Source: a virus
DNA length: 51,541 nucleotides
IMG/VR virus record: IMGVR_UViG_3300032313_000852
Location: 1-51,541 of that record
Direction: 5' to 3' (one strand)
In this document: positions 14,046 through 23,682 of the stretch, in pieces
Position numbering within the stretch: the first letter of the stretch is position 1
How the letters are laid out: each line of letters opens with the position of its first letter
Translations under genes and position numbers: made by a program
The notes under the pieces: generated by a model
Databases searched by the model: none
What the model was told of the DNA's origin: nothing
Seen by the model: only the letters and a program-made list of their open reading frames with translations

Positions 14046-15404
14046 TTGAAAAAGAGAATATTATTGTTATCGGACGATTTAAGAATGACTTCAGGTATTG
14101 CTACGATGTCAAAAGAATTTGTTTTAGGTACTCTTCACAAATACGATTGGATACAATTAGGTGCGGGTATTAACCATCCTGAAGTTGGTTCTGTGGTTGA
14201 TATAAACGAAGATGTTAGGAAACGTACAGGAATTAAAGATGCAGACTTAAAAATAATACCTAATAATGGTTATGGTGATATACATACACTTAGAAAATTA
14301 TTAAAAGAAGAAAGAATAGACGCTATTTTACATTTTACCGACCCACATTATTGGCAATGGTTATATGAGAATGAGCATGAGATAAGACAACAAGTTCCAA
14401 TTTTATATTATCACATATGGGATAATTTACCAGACCCTTTTTATAATAGAAATTTTTATGAAAGTTGTGATTGGTTAGGTTGTATTTCTAAACAAACATA
14501 TGGTATTGTTCATCGTGTTGGTAAATCAAAAAAAGAATTGACATATAAACCATTAGAAGATTGGCAAATTAGTTATGTTCCTCACGGTATTAATCCTGAT
14601 GTTTTTAAACCAATAGATGAAGTCCCTGTGGATGTTAAGAATACTTTGCTTCAAAATAGACAATATGATTTTGTTTTATTTTATAACAGTAGAAATATAA
14701 GAAGAAAACAACCGAGTGATGTTATCTATTCATTTAAATTATTTTGTGATAATCTACCTAAAGGTGAAGCTGATAGATGTTTACTTTTAATGCACACAAA
14801 CCCTATTGATGAGAATGGTACGGATTTACCTGCGGTTAAAGATGCGGTTTGTCCTAATTACATGGTGACATTTATAAACACTAAAATTGAACAGAGTCAA
14901 TTAAATGAAATCTATAATTTAGTTGATTGTACAATCAATATTGCAAACAACGAAGGTTTTGGTTTAGGTACATCAGAAAGTATTATGGCCGGTACTCCAA
15001 TCATTGTAAACGTTACTGGTGGTTTACAGGACCAATGTGGTTTTGATTATAGTGCCGATGATTATATTGAAATTGGTTCATTACATGATAAGAAAAGATT
15101 TGGTGACACTCCTTCGGGTGAATGGGTAATTCCAGTTTGGTCATCAGCTAGTAACATCAATGGTTCAGTAATGACCCCATACATCTTTGACGACAGAGTT
15201 AATGATTATGATGTGTCAGATGCAATTATGAAAATGTATAAAATGGGTGGAGAAAAAAGAAAAGAGTGTGGATTGAAAGGAAGAGAATGGGCAATTAAAA
15301 ATGTTTCATCTAAAGTTATGTGTGATAGTATGATTGAGGGTATTGAAACCACATTTAAAAATTATAAACCAAAAAAGAATTTTAATTTATATAAGATAGT
15401 ATAA
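14046..15404 (+). CDS. Glycosyltransferase, GT4-like
   Basis: The longest frame starts at a TTG at 14016, overlapping the previous gene, but the TTG at 14046 gives MKKRILLLSDDLRMTSGIA, a normal beginning for a GT-B fold enzyme, five bases after the upstream stop. No ATG is nearby. The donor half contains NNEGFGLGTSESIMAGTPII, the ExFG-like motif of GT4 enzymes with the acidic residue for nucleotide-sugar binding, and TGGLQDQCG. The N-terminal acceptor half has HFTDPHYWQW and LYYHIWDN. It would transfer a sugar from a nucleotide sugar. It is the first of a run of glycosyltransferases. Confidence 0.85.
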   Translation: MKKRILLLSDDLRMTSGIATMSKEFVLGTLHKYDWIQLGAGINHPEVGSVVDINEDVRKRTGIKDADLKIIPNNGYGDIHTLRKLLKEERIDAILHFTDPHYWQWLYENEHEIRQQVPILYYHIWDNLPDPFYNRNFYESCDWLGCISKQTYGIVHRVGKSKKELTYKPLEDWQISYVPHGINPDVFKPIDEVPVDVKNTLLQNRQYDFVLFYNSRNIRRKQPSDVIYSFKLFCDNLPKGEADRCLLLMHTNPIDENGTDLPAVKDAVCPNYMVTFINTKIEQSQLNEIYNLVDCTINIANNEGFGLGTSESIMAGTPIIVNVTGGLQDQCGFDYSADDYIEIGSLHDKKRFGDTPSGEWVIPVWSSASNINGSVMTPYIFDDRVNDYDVSDAIMKMYKMGGEKRKECGLKGREWAIKNVSSKVMCDSMIEGIETTFKNYKPKKNFNLYKIV

Positions 15405-15405
15405 T

Positions 15406-16668
15406 ATGAATAAACAAACATTATTATTTAGAGGTCCGGTTAAATCAAGAAGTGGATATGGTTCACATTCAAGAGATTTGTTAGAAGCGTTGTATCAAAT
15501 GGATATATACGACATAAAAATTGATAGTTGTTTATGGGGAAACACTCCGATGAATGCTCTTGAAAAAGATAATAAATTTCATAAATGGATAGTTGAAAAT
15601 TCAGTATCAGAATTTAATGGTTTACCAGACATATATGTTCAAGTAACTGTACCGAATGAATTTCAACGTTATGGTAAGTTTAACATTGGAATCACTGCCG
15701 GTATTGAAACCACGTTAGCACCTAAAGATTGGATTGATGGATGTAATAGAATGGATTTAATTATTGCCACTTCTAATTTTTCGAGAGATGTTTTATTAAC
15801 AACAGTTTATGACGAAAAAGAAAAAAATACTGATAAATTAGTAAAAAAACATAGAATTGAAAAACCTATAGAGGTTTTATTCGAGGGTGTTGATACTAAC
15901 ATTTACAATAATGTTGTTAACCCATCATTTGAATTAGACATTAAGGAAGATTTCGCATATCTTTTTGTTGGTCATTGGTTAAAAGGAAACATAGGTCAAG
16001 ATAGAAAAGACGTGGGTATGTTGATTAAAACATTTGCCGAAACATTTAAAGATAAATCTGAATGTCCTGCACTTATTTTAAAAACATCATCAGCAGTATT
16101 TTCAGTAATTGAACGTGAATCGTTTAGGAAAAAAATTAAGAGTATTTTAACCGGTATAAACAATCCACCCCCAATATATTTGTTATTTGGTGACCTAACA
16201 AATAAAGAGATGAATGATTTATATAATCACCCAAAAATTAAATCAATGGTGTCGATAACCAAAGGTGAGGGATTTGGTAGACCTTTATTAGAATTCACAA
16301 TGACAGGTAAACCTGTGATAGCATCAAATTGGTCAGGACATAAGGATTTTCTATCAATGGAAAGTTCAGTAATGATTGGCGGGGCTTTGACTGAAGTTGA
16401 TGATAGTGCAGTTGATAATTTTATATTAAAAGGTTCAAAATGGTTTACTGCCAATTATGATGAGTTTTCTCAGGTTTTAATTTTAGTTAAAGAACAATAT
16501 GATAAATTTTTAAATCGTTCAGAAGTGTTGAGAATTGAAAATTCAAATAAATTTTCATTGACTAAAATGAAAGAAGTATTCTCATCCTTAATTCAAAGTA
16601 AAGTAATGGTACCAACTAAAGTAAATTTAATATTACCTAAATTAAATAAAGTACAGGGTAAAATCTAA
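15406..16668 (+). CDS. Glycosyltransferase, GT4-like
   Basis: The 420-residue protein starts two bases after the preceding GT. It begins with LFRGPVKSRSGYGSHSRD, a glycine-rich GT-B loop, and has VLFEGVDTNIYNN in the middle and TKGEGFGRPLLEFTMTGKPVIASNWSG in the donor half, the GT4 signature with the two acidic residues. Similar layouts are found in the N-terminal part of the 911-residue fusion at 34105-36840. The acceptor is unknown; position suggests it extends the same glycan as its neighbours. Confidence 0.85.
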   Translation: MNKQTLLFRGPVKSRSGYGSHSRDLLEALYQMDIYDIKIDSCLWGNTPMNALEKDNKFHKWIVENSVSEFNGLPDIYVQVTVPNEFQRYGKFNIGITAGIETTLAPKDWIDGCNRMDLIIATSNFSRDVLLTTVYDEKEKNTDKLVKKHRIEKPIEVLFEGVDTNIYNNVVNPSFELDIKEDFAYLFVGHWLKGNIGQDRKDVGMLIKTFAETFKDKSECPALILKTSSAVFSVIERESFRKKIKSILTGINNPPPIYLLFGDLTNKEMNDLYNHPKIKSMVSITKGEGFGRPLLEFTMTGKPVIASNWSGHKDFLSMESSVMIGGALTEVDDSAVDNFILKGSKWFTANYDEFSQVLILVKEQYDKFLNRSEVLRIENSNKFSLTKMKEVFSSLIQSKVMVPTKVNLILPKLNKVQGKI

Positions 16669-16677
16669 AAATTAACT

Positions 16678-17013
16678 ATGGATTTTAAATTTTTTTCTGG
16701 TAAACAATCTGGGTTAGAACCAACACAATTATTATCATTAAGACGTAATGATTTTAAATTTTTTCATGGGTTAGTTAAAGGAAGAACGACAGTTGTGTGG
16801 ATGCCTGAAACTGATGGTAGAGATTATTATGGTTTGGATGTTGAACAAGAATTAACAAGACTAATGTCAAGAGAAATCGCTCGTGGAATTGATAATGAAA
16901 TTATTAATAGACTAACAGAATTAATGAGCGATGAGGGTAATCAAATAGTTGAAAGAAATGTAAATGCGGATTACCTACAACGTTATTTAAATATGGGGGA
17001 AAACGTAGCATGA
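16678..17013 (+). CDS. Hypothetical protein, 111 aa
   Basis: Not recognised. Two related short segments, DFKFFSGKQSG and DFKFFHGLVKG, appear in the first 35 residues about 22 residues apart. The second half has a helix EQELTRLMSREIARGIDNEI that faintly recalls helices of T4-type capsid proteins; this is visual only. There is no membrane segment. It lies inside the sugar operon, nine bases after a glycosyltransferase gene, and its stop overlaps the next gene by ATGA. Its role in the operon is unclear. Confidence 0.5.
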   Translation: MDFKFFSGKQSGLEPTQLLSLRRNDFKFFHGLVKGRTTVVWMPETDGRDYYGLDVEQELTRLMSREIARGIDNEIINRLTELMSDEGNQIVERNVNADYLQRYLNMGENVA

Positions 17014-17321
17014 AATGTAATAGACATGAATGGGATACTGACGATAAAGAGTGGTGTTGGAGATGTGAGGAATTAACATTAGAAGAAAATAAGAAAAAAT
17101 ATAACGATAAAATGGAAACTTTAGATATTAAACATTTTAAAAACCAACTAAATAAAGGAACAATTCTACCTGAAAAACTTTTCTATATGTTACAGGAGGA
17201 ATTAGAAAATGGAGAAGATAAACTGACTTTATTAAGTCATGATATTGAGGATGATTTACCCAATTATCAATTTATTAAATTTGGTTCAAATTCATTAATG
17301 TTTCCAATAGTTAAAAAATAA
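17010..17321 (+). CDS. Putative zinc-finger small protein, 103 aa
   Basis: The N-terminus has cysteine and histidine residues in a possible zinc knuckle (CNRHEW, then EWCWRCEEL), followed by a helical charged domain. No exact family is recognised. It starts with an ATGA overlap, so it is cotranslated with the 111-residue protein. Both are unlike sugar enzymes although they sit between glycosyltransferases. Confidence 0.5.
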   Translation: MKCNRHEWDTDDKEWCWRCEELTLEENKKKYNDKMETLDIKHFKNQLNKGTILPEKLFYMLQEELENGEDKLTLLSHDIEDDLPNYQFIKFGSNSLMFPIVKK

Positions 17322-17323
17322 TT

Positions 17324-17944
17324 ATGAAAATAAGTTTTGCCATTACTGTGTGTAATGAAATAGAAGAAATAAAAAAATTGGTTTCATTTATTTTAGAACA
17401 CAAAAGACCTCAAGACGAAATTGTTGTTCTATATGATGATAAAAATGGTAATCCTGAAATATTAGATTTCTTACTTCCATTTAACATCAAACCAAATGTT
17501 CAAACATGGAGATGTTTTGATTGGAATAATAACTTTGCAGATTGGAAAAACATATTAAATGGTTATTGTGAGGGTGATTACATTTATCAGTTAGATGCCG
17601 ATGAAATGATTAGTGAATATATGATTAAAAATCTATATCAAATATTAGAAATGAATTCTAACGTGGATTTAATATTTGTTCCTCGTATTAATACCGTTAA
17701 TGGTATAACCCAAGAACATATCGATAAATGGGGTTGGAGGGTTAATGAAAATGGATGGGTAAATTTTCCAGATACTCAAGGAAGAATATACCGTAAAGGT
17801 ATGAGTTGGTATGGTAAAGTACATGAACGAATAATTGGTGGTCAAAAATTTTCATCATTACCATTAGATGAGGAATATTGTATCCAACATCATAAGACAA
17901 TCGAACGTCAAGAAAAACAAAACAATCTATATAATACAATATGA
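17324..17944 (+). CDS. Glycosyltransferase, GT2-like
   Basis: The 206-residue protein starts MKISFAITVCNEIEEIKKL, a typical GT-A first strand with CNE, and has YIYQLDADEMISEYM, in which DADE is the metal- and nucleotide-binding DxD. The C-terminal part has WYGKVHERIIGG and a His-rich end (CIQHHKTIER), as in the family of waaE-like and SunS-like GT2 enzymes. It overlaps the epimerase gene by four bases. Target and sugar are unknown. Confidence 0.83.
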   Translation: MKISFAITVCNEIEEIKKLVSFILEHKRPQDEIVVLYDDKNGNPEILDFLLPFNIKPNVQTWRCFDWNNNFADWKNILNGYCEGDYIYQLDADEMISEYMIKNLYQILEMNSNVDLIFVPRINTVNGITQEHIDKWGWRVNENGWVNFPDTQGRIYRKGMSWYGKVHERIIGGQKFSSLPLDEEYCIQHHKTIERQEKQNNLYNTI

Positions 17945-18933
17945 AAATTTTAATTACGGGAGTTGCCGGTTTAATTGGTTCAAGACTTGCAGACTATATT
18001 ATTATGAATGAACCAGATGTGTATATAGTTGGTATTGATGATTTAAGTGGTGGGTACATTGAAAATGTTAACCCCAAAGTTGAACTGTGGCAAATGAATT
18101 TAATAAATGGAAACATTTCAGAATGTTTTGAAAGACATCAATTTGATTATGTTTATCATATGGCTGCATATGCGGCTGAAGGGTTGTCTCCATTCATAAG
18201 AAGTTACAATTATCAAAACAATTTAGTTGCCACATCTCGTATTATCAATGAATGTATAATACACAATGTTAAAAGACTAATCTTCACATCTACGATGGCG
18301 GTTTACGGGCATGGTAATGGTGACATATTTAATGAAACTCAGGTTCCTTGTCCGGTAGACCCATATGGTATCGCAAAGTATGCGTGTGAAATGGATATTA
18401 AGGTCGCTGGTGAACAGCATGGGTTGGATTGGTGTATTGTACGTCCACATAATGTTTATGGTGTTAAACAAAACATATGGGACAAATATCGTAACGTATT
18501 AGGTATTTGGATGTATCAACATATGAATGGTGAACCAATGACAATTTTTGGTGATGGTATGCAAAAAAGGGCGTTTAGTTATGTTGATGACTGTTTGGAA
18601 CCCCTATGGAAAACATCTCAACAAGATAATTGTTCAAAAGAAATCATCAACCTTGGTGGTACCATTCATTATACAATTAATGAAGCAAATGATATTTTAA
18701 AAAATGTAATTAAGGGTGGTGAAACAATATATAAAGAACAAAGACATGAAGTTAAAAATGCCGTACCCACCTGGCAAAAATCTGTAGATTTATTGGATTA
18801 TAAAGATGAGACTTATTTACATGATGGTTTAGTTAAAATGTGGAAATGGGCTCAAACACAACCTAATCGTGAAAGATTTGTTTGGGAAAATTATGAAATT
18901 TCTAAAGGAATTTATGAATTTTGGAAAAAATAA
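17941..18933 (+). CDS. NAD-dependent nucleotide-sugar epimerase/dehydratase
   Basis: An extended SDR enzyme of 330 residues with the NAD-binding GVAGLIGSRLA at the N-terminus, DDLSGG at the end of the second strand, TSTMAVYG, and the catalytic YGIAK (YxxxK). RPHNVYGVKQ matches the sugar-binding part. The layout fits UDP-glucose 4-epimerase-like enzymes, although the exact substrate cannot be told. It sits just ahead of the aminotransferase and could provide the keto-sugar or epimer for it. No rare features in the active site are seen. Confidence 0.87.
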   Translation: MKILITGVAGLIGSRLADYIIMNEPDVYIVGIDDLSGGYIENVNPKVELWQMNLINGNISECFERHQFDYVYHMAAYAAEGLSPFIRSYNYQNNLVATSRIINECIIHNVKRLIFTSTMAVYGHGNGDIFNETQVPCPVDPYGIAKYACEMDIKVAGEQHGLDWCIVRPHNVYGVKQNIWDKYRNVLGIWMYQHMNGEPMTIFGDGMQKRAFSYVDDCLEPLWKTSQQDNCSKEIINLGGTIHYTINEANDILKNVIKGGETIYKEQRHEVKNAVPTWQKSVDLLDYKDETYLHDGLVKMWKWAQTQPNRERFVWENYEISKGIYEFWKK

Positions 18934-18960
18934 CGTATATTATATTATAAATTAAAAAAA

Positions 18961-20142
18961 ATGAAAAAAGAAATCCCTTTATTTAAAGTTTTTATGGCTG
19001 ACACTGCAGCTGAAGAAGTAGGAAAGGTACTAAACAGTGGTTTTATTGGTCAAGGATCTAAGGTTGATGAGTTTGAAACTAAATTAACCGATTATTTTCA
19101 ACATCCATACATTACAACATTAAACTCAGCAACTTCAGCTGAACACTTAGCTTTACATTTAATTAAAAAACCAAAAAGTTTTACAAAGGCGGATGGTTAT
19201 GGTGTAAGAGAAAATGTTTGGGAAGGTATTGAAGAGGGTGATGAAGTTTTAACAACACCATTAACTTGTACCGCAACTAATTGGCCAATACTTGCTAATA
19301 ATTTTAAAATTAAATGGGTTGATATTGATCCTAATACATTAAACATGGACATGGATGATTTAGAAAGAAAAATCACCAAAAAGACTAAAGTCATTATGGT
19401 TGTTCATTGGGGAGGTTATCCAAATGATTTAGAAAGACTTAGACAAATTCAAGAAAAATCAATGCGTTTGTATGGATTTAAACCTGCGGTTATTGAAGAC
19501 TGTGCTCATTCAATGGGTAGTAAGTATAAAGGTAAACTAATTGGAACTCACGGTAACATTTGTACATTTTCATTACAAGCAATTAAACACATCACATCGG
19601 TAGATGGTGGTTTGTTATTTTTACCTCATCAAGAATTAAACAAAAGAGCTCGATTATTAAGATGGTATGGTATTGATAGAGATAGTCCAAGAAAAGACTT
19701 TAGATGTGAAGCCGACATTGAGGAGTGGGGTTTTAAATTTCATATGAATGATGTTAATGCTGCTGTGGGTATTGAGAATTTTAAACATATTGATGAGATT
19801 GTTGGTAAACATAAGGCTAATGCAAAATATTATGATGATAAACTAAAAAATGTACCAGGTCTAACATTATTAGAAAGGAACCCTGATATGGAAAGTGCGT
19901 TTTGGATTTATTCAATACTTGTTGATAGGAAAAATGACTTCATGAGATATATGAAAGAATGTGGAATTGCTGTTTCTCAAGTACATGAAAGAAATGATAT
20001 TCATACTTGTGTTAAAGAATATCGTTCATTGTTGCCAAATTTAGATAAAACTATTGGTCGAGTAATTTCGATACCTATTGGCTGGTGGTTAAGTGATGAG
20101 GATAAAAAATACATAGTGGACTGTATTAAAAAAGGATGGTAA
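18961..20142 (+). CDS. DegT/DnrJ/EryC1/StrS-type sugar aminotransferase
   Basis: This PLP enzyme of 393 residues transfers an amino group to a keto-sugar nucleotide. The PLP lysine is Lys209 in FSLQAIKHITSVDGG, the Asp contacting the pyridine nitrogen is Asp180 in IEDCAHSMGS, and the N-terminal LNSATSAEHLAL holds the phosphate-binding part. The family makes amino sugars such as viosamine and perosamine. A 26-base leader and A-rich start precede it. A following set of methyltransferase, ketosynthase, reductase and acyltransferase genes may finish an acylated amino sugar. Confidence 0.93.
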   Translation: MKKEIPLFKVFMADTAAEEVGKVLNSGFIGQGSKVDEFETKLTDYFQHPYITTLNSATSAEHLALHLIKKPKSFTKADGYGVRENVWEGIEEGDEVLTTPLTCTATNWPILANNFKIKWVDIDPNTLNMDMDDLERKITKKTKVIMVVHWGGYPNDLERLRQIQEKSMRLYGFKPAVIEDCAHSMGSKYKGKLIGTHGNICTFSLQAIKHITSVDGGLLFLPHQELNKRARLLRWYGIDRDSPRKDFRCEADIEEWGFKFHMNDVNAAVGIENFKHIDEIVGKHKANAKYYDDKLKNVPGLTLLERNPDMESAFWIYSILVDRKNDFMRYMKECGIAVSQVHERNDIHTCVKEYRSLLPNLDKTIGRVISIPIGWWLSDEDKKYIVDCIKKGW

Positions 20143-21107
20143 TGGATAAAGTGATAGACGAATCTTTTTTAAAATCTGATGTAACGGAATTTGCATTAGG
20201 ATACGATAGAGTTAAAAACCACACATGGTATGATAACTTAAATTATTTAGTTGACTTATCTAAAGAATATTTCAATGACGATGATTTTATTATGGATTAC
20301 TCTTGTGGTACTGGAATATTTCCTGAAAGATTACTGAAATCAACTGTTAGTTGTCCAAGGATTTTGATGATGGACTCATCTCCAAAGTATCTTAAATTAT
20401 CATATGATAAATTTGGTAATAATTACAAATTCTTTTTTAGATTAATGAAATATCTAAAAGAAGAGAATAGATTACAAACCATCGATGAGTCTATGGGTAA
20501 GGACTATAAAGAACTGTTAGATGGTATTATATGCACCAACGCAATTCATCTTTATCCAAACATTTCAGACACAATAAAGTCTTGGGATAAACTATTAGTT
20601 AAAGGGGGTAAATTGTTAATAAATTCTGGTAATATATTCAACCCGTCTATGGATAGTGAATCAAAATTAATAGACCAAACGGTAAATGAAATTGCTAAAC
20701 TGTCTTATAAAATTGTTAAAGAAACACCAAAATATTCAAAATATTCTGATTTAATTAACGATATCGAATATATAAAAAAACACGATTTATTAAGAGATAA
20801 GTATTTTTTGCCTGTTAAGAATATTGAATATTATACCAATGAAATTTTAAAGAACAATTTTAAAATTTTAGAAATAAAAACAATCAATATCGATGCGAAA
20901 GTTGATGAGTGGTTTGAATTTCTAAAAGTATATCATGAAGGCATTATTAGTTGGGTTGGTGGTGCAAATAAAATAACTGGTGTTGACCCAAAAGAAAATG
21001 AAGTTGGAGATAGGATTGAAATAATAAAATTGGCTTTAAATGAAATGTTTAATAATAAAAACGATTTTAAAGCATGTTGGAATTACATAATTTGTGAAAA
21101 ACTATGA
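20142..21107 (+). CDS. Class I SAM-dependent methyltransferase
   Basis: The ATG at 20142 forms a TAATG overlap with the aminotransferase stop; an ATG six bases earlier is also possible. The N-terminal third has FIMDYSCGTGIFPERLL (motif I), LMMDSSPKYLKL (end of strand 2), and DGIICTNAIHLYPN (motif II), followed by GGKLLINSGN. It is a Rossmann methyltransferase of about 321 residues with a helical C-terminus that likely binds acceptor. In this context it could O-methylate a sugar. The exact acceptor is not shown. Confidence 0.82.
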   Translation: MDKVIDESFLKSDVTEFALGYDRVKNHTWYDNLNYLVDLSKEYFNDDDFIMDYSCGTGIFPERLLKSTVSCPRILMMDSSPKYLKLSYDKFGNNYKFFFRLMKYLKEENRLQTIDESMGKDYKELLDGIICTNAIHLYPNISDTIKSWDKLLVKGGKLLINSGNIFNPSMDSESKLIDQTVNEIAKLSYKIVKETPKYSKYSDLINDIEYIKKHDLLRDKYFLPVKNIEYYTNEILKNNFKILEIKTINIDAKVDEWFEFLKVYHEGIISWVGGANKITGVDPKENEVGDRIEIIKLALNEMFNNKNDFKACWNYIICEKL

Positions 21108-21853
21108 GTAAGTGTGCTAAAGTAATATGTACTTATTTCGGTAATCGTAGAACTCATGTCTATAATAACCCAAAAGATATGATGTCATTTTTTTTAAAAA
21201 TGATGAAAAATGAGGTTAGTGTTGATATGGGTATTGATACAGATGTTATTTTAGTTAATAATGATTGTGGAAAGCCCGAAATTAATGAAGGTGTTAACAG
21301 ATTTAATAACAATAAAACAAAAAATGGTAAGGTTATTGTTGAACAAAGAGAAAACATTGGTGGTTCTTTTGGTTCATATTTTGATATGTTTGAAAAATAT
21401 TCTTCAGAATACGATTATTTCTTTTTTTGTGAAGATGATCATATAATCTTTAAAGAGGGTTATATGAAAGATTTTGTGGACTTTATTGATTCAGATGAAA
21501 AGGTTGGGTATGTTGCGTTAGCTCCAATCACTTTACTTGGATTAAATAACTTACCCGTTCATTCTGGTGGAGGTATTGGATTAACTTCAACCAAAAATTT
21601 TAACAAGGTGTATGGTGAAGGTTCAAAATGTAATTTTAGAAAGGAAATGAGACATAATCAACCGTATCATTTCTTACAAAATTATGAAAGTAGATTTAAC
21701 TCTAATTTCATATTACATGGTGGATTTGAAATTAAAAATCACCCAAAATATTCTTGCATTCCAAATAATTATAAAAATTTCGAATCTAACTATATAAATT
21801 ATTTAAACGAAGAAAGTTTACAAAAAGAGTTTATTTATAATGTAGGAGAATAA
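21104..21853 (+). CDS. GT-A fold glycosyltransferase-like protein
   Basis: The 249-residue protein has an ENIGGSFGSYFDMFE stretch and YFFFCEDDHIIFKEGYMKDF, where EDDH takes the place of the DxD motif of GT-A enzymes. The N-terminal CTYFGNRR region and the later HSGGGIGLT also fit a nucleotide-sugar transferase. It overlaps the methyltransferase by ATGA. There is no close family name; a GT2-related glycosyltransferase is the best reading. Confidence 0.7.
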   Translation: MSKCAKVICTYFGNRRTHVYNNPKDMMSFFLKMMKNEVSVDMGIDTDVILVNNDCGKPEINEGVNRFNNNKTKNGKVIVEQRENIGGSFGSYFDMFEKYSSEYDYFFFCEDDHIIFKEGYMKDFVDFIDSDEKVGYVALAPITLLGLNNLPVHSGGGIGLTSTKNFNKVYGEGSKCNFRKEMRHNQPYHFLQNYESRFNSNFILHGGFEIKNHPKYSCIPNNYKNFESNYINYLNEESLQKEFIYNVGE

Positions 21854-21863
21854 TATTAAAACT

Positions 21864-22751
21864 ATGAAAAATTACACACAAAACTCAGAAGAAATGAATT
21901 GGCCATGGGTCGAATCCCCGTTTTTTAATGAGTTATTAAAAAATCAGGATTTAACTGACGAACAAAAGGAATTAGCTACCAAATTTAACAAGGATGGTTA
22001 TGTTGTTATTGATTTAGGATTAAGTGACGAAGAAATCGAACAATGTAAACTTGATGTTAATTTTTTAAATAATAAGGATGATGCTAATATTCAAAATCCA
22101 AGATACCATTACTCACAAGGTAAGAGAATATTTGAGGCTTGGAAAGAGTGTGAATCTTTATTATGGTTAGCAAATCACCCTAAGGTATACGATACATTAA
22201 AGATGTTATATAAAAGAGAACCATACCCTTTTCAAACAATAACCTTTAATTATGGTTCTAATCAACCATTACATAGTGACACAATACATTTTGATTCAAT
22301 GCCACAAAGATGGTTATCCGCAGTGTGGGTGGCTCTTGAAGATATGACCGAAAGTAATGGTTCCTTACTATATGTTCCTGGTTCACATAAACTACCCATA
22401 TTTGATTTTTATGACTTAAAACTTAAATGTGCAGGGTTCGATGACCAATTTGATTCTTATGCTGAATATGAAGAATTCATTAGAAAGTTAGTTGAGGTTG
22501 GTAATTTAAAAACAGAACCGTTAATTTGTAAAAAGGGTCAAGCTCTTATTTGGTCTGCGAATCTAATACACGGGGGTGACATAATCAGAGACCCCAATAG
22601 TACTCGTTACTCTCAAGTAACCCATTACTATTATGATGATTGTGATGTATATCATTCTCCGATGTTTTCTGAAAGATGGAAAGGTAAATTCGCACATAAA
22701 GATTTAGTTTCAAAAAATATTAGAGACCATAAAATAAATAAAAATGATTAA
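21864..22751 (+). CDS. Phytanoyl-CoA dioxygenase (PhyH) family 2OG-Fe(II) oxygenase
   Basis: The iron ligands are His137 and Asp139 in QPLHSDTIHF and His236 in NLIHGGD, and Arg248 in NSTRYSQ is placed to bind 2-oxoglutarate. VPGSHKLP is the PhyH consensus. The 295-residue enzyme would use O2 and 2-oxoglutarate to hydroxylate an organic substrate. Between the sugar aminotransferase and the FabH-like gene, the acyl chain or sugar itself is a plausible substrate. It overlaps FabH by 8 bases. Confidence 0.88.
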   Translation: MKNYTQNSEEMNWPWVESPFFNELLKNQDLTDEQKELATKFNKDGYVVIDLGLSDEEIEQCKLDVNFLNNKDDANIQNPRYHYSQGKRIFEAWKECESLLWLANHPKVYDTLKMLYKREPYPFQTITFNYGSNQPLHSDTIHFDSMPQRWLSAVWVALEDMTESNGSLLYVPGSHKLPIFDFYDLKLKCAGFDDQFDSYAEYEEFIRKLVEVGNLKTEPLICKKGQALIWSANLIHGGDIIRDPNSTRYSQVTHYYYDDCDVYHSPMFSERWKGKFAHKDLVSKNIRDHKINKND

Positions 22752-23682
22752 AATAGATAATGTTGGTATTATTGGGATAGGTTCATATGTTCCTGATAAA
22801 ATATTAACAAATGAAGAAATTGATTTATCAGGAATAGGAACTGATTCATCTTGGACCAAAGAAAAATTAGGGATTGAAGAAAGAAGAGTTGTTGTGGATG
22901 AGAACCCATCAGATTTGGCATATCACGCAGCGATTGCCGCAATCAAAGATGCCGGTATTGATAAGGAAGAAATTGATTTAATAATTGTTGCAACATCAAG
23001 TCCAGATAGGATATCGCCATCTACGGCATGTATAATGGCTAAGAGATTAGACGTTAAAAAACCTGCGTTTGATATAAACGCCGTATGTACTGGATTTGTA
23101 TACGGTGTCCAACTCGCGACAAATTTAATTAGTACCAAACAATATAAAAAAATATTATTAATAGGTGCCGATGCATATTCTAAAATAACAGATTGGACTA
23201 AAAGAGATTGTGTATTCTTTGGTGATGGTGCTGGTGCAATTATATTATCAGAAGTTAATGGTGGATGGGTTAGTACTGATATATTTGGTGACGCAAACGG
23301 TAAAGAGGCGTTCACTTGTCATCATTCAGGTAAGTTTAGAATGGATGGTAAAGCGGTTTATGAATTTGGTACAAGTACATTACCTAAAACAATTAAAAGT
23401 TCATTAGAAGAATTACAAATACCTAAAGAAGATGTTGCTTGGATAATACCACATCAACCTGGTCATAGAGTTTTATTAAAAACCGCCGAACTTCTTGATT
23501 TTCCTTTAGATAAAATGGTTTTTAACATGACAAAGTTTGGTAACACTGCAGGTGCTTCTATTCCTATGGCTTTAGATTCATTATATAGACAAAATAAAAT
23601 TAATAATGGGGATATTTTAGTTCTACCCGCAATCGGGTCTGGTTGGACATTTGGTGTAAGTGTTATAAAATATGTAAAATGA
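22744..23682 (+). CDS. 3-oxoacyl-ACP synthase III (FabH/KAS III-like)
   Basis: A complete 312-residue thiolase-fold enzyme. The catalytic triad of KAS III is intact: Cys115 in DINAVCTGFVYG, His237 in IPHQPGHRV, and Asn267 in FGNTAGAS. FabH condenses acyl-CoA with malonyl-ACP to a 3-oxoacyl-ACP. In this operon it more likely makes a short 3-oxoacyl group for sugar decoration than starts fatty acid synthesis. An SDR reductase starts right behind it (ATGA), which could reduce the 3-oxo group. No acyl carrier protein is seen in the window, so the host carrier would be used. Confidence 0.93.
   Translation: MIKIDNVGIIGIGSYVPDKILTNEEIDLSGIGTDSSWTKEKLGIEERRVVVDENPSDLAYHAAIAAIKDAGIDKEEIDLIIVATSSPDRISPSTACIMAKRLDVKKPAFDINAVCTGFVYGVQLATNLISTKQYKKILLIGADAYSKITDWTKRDCVFFGDGAGAIILSEVNGGWVSTDIFGDANGKEAFTCHHSGKFRMDGKAVYEFGTSTLPKTIKSSLEELQIPKEDVAWIIPHQPGHRVLLKTAELLDFPLDKMVFNMTKFGNTAGASIPMALDSLYRQNKINNGDILVLPAIGSGWTFGVSVIKYVK

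Noticed and set aside
22923-23315. Open frame of 130 aa on the minus strand
   Set aside because: It is antisense to FabH, whose catalytic residues lie here; the frame has no features of a gene.
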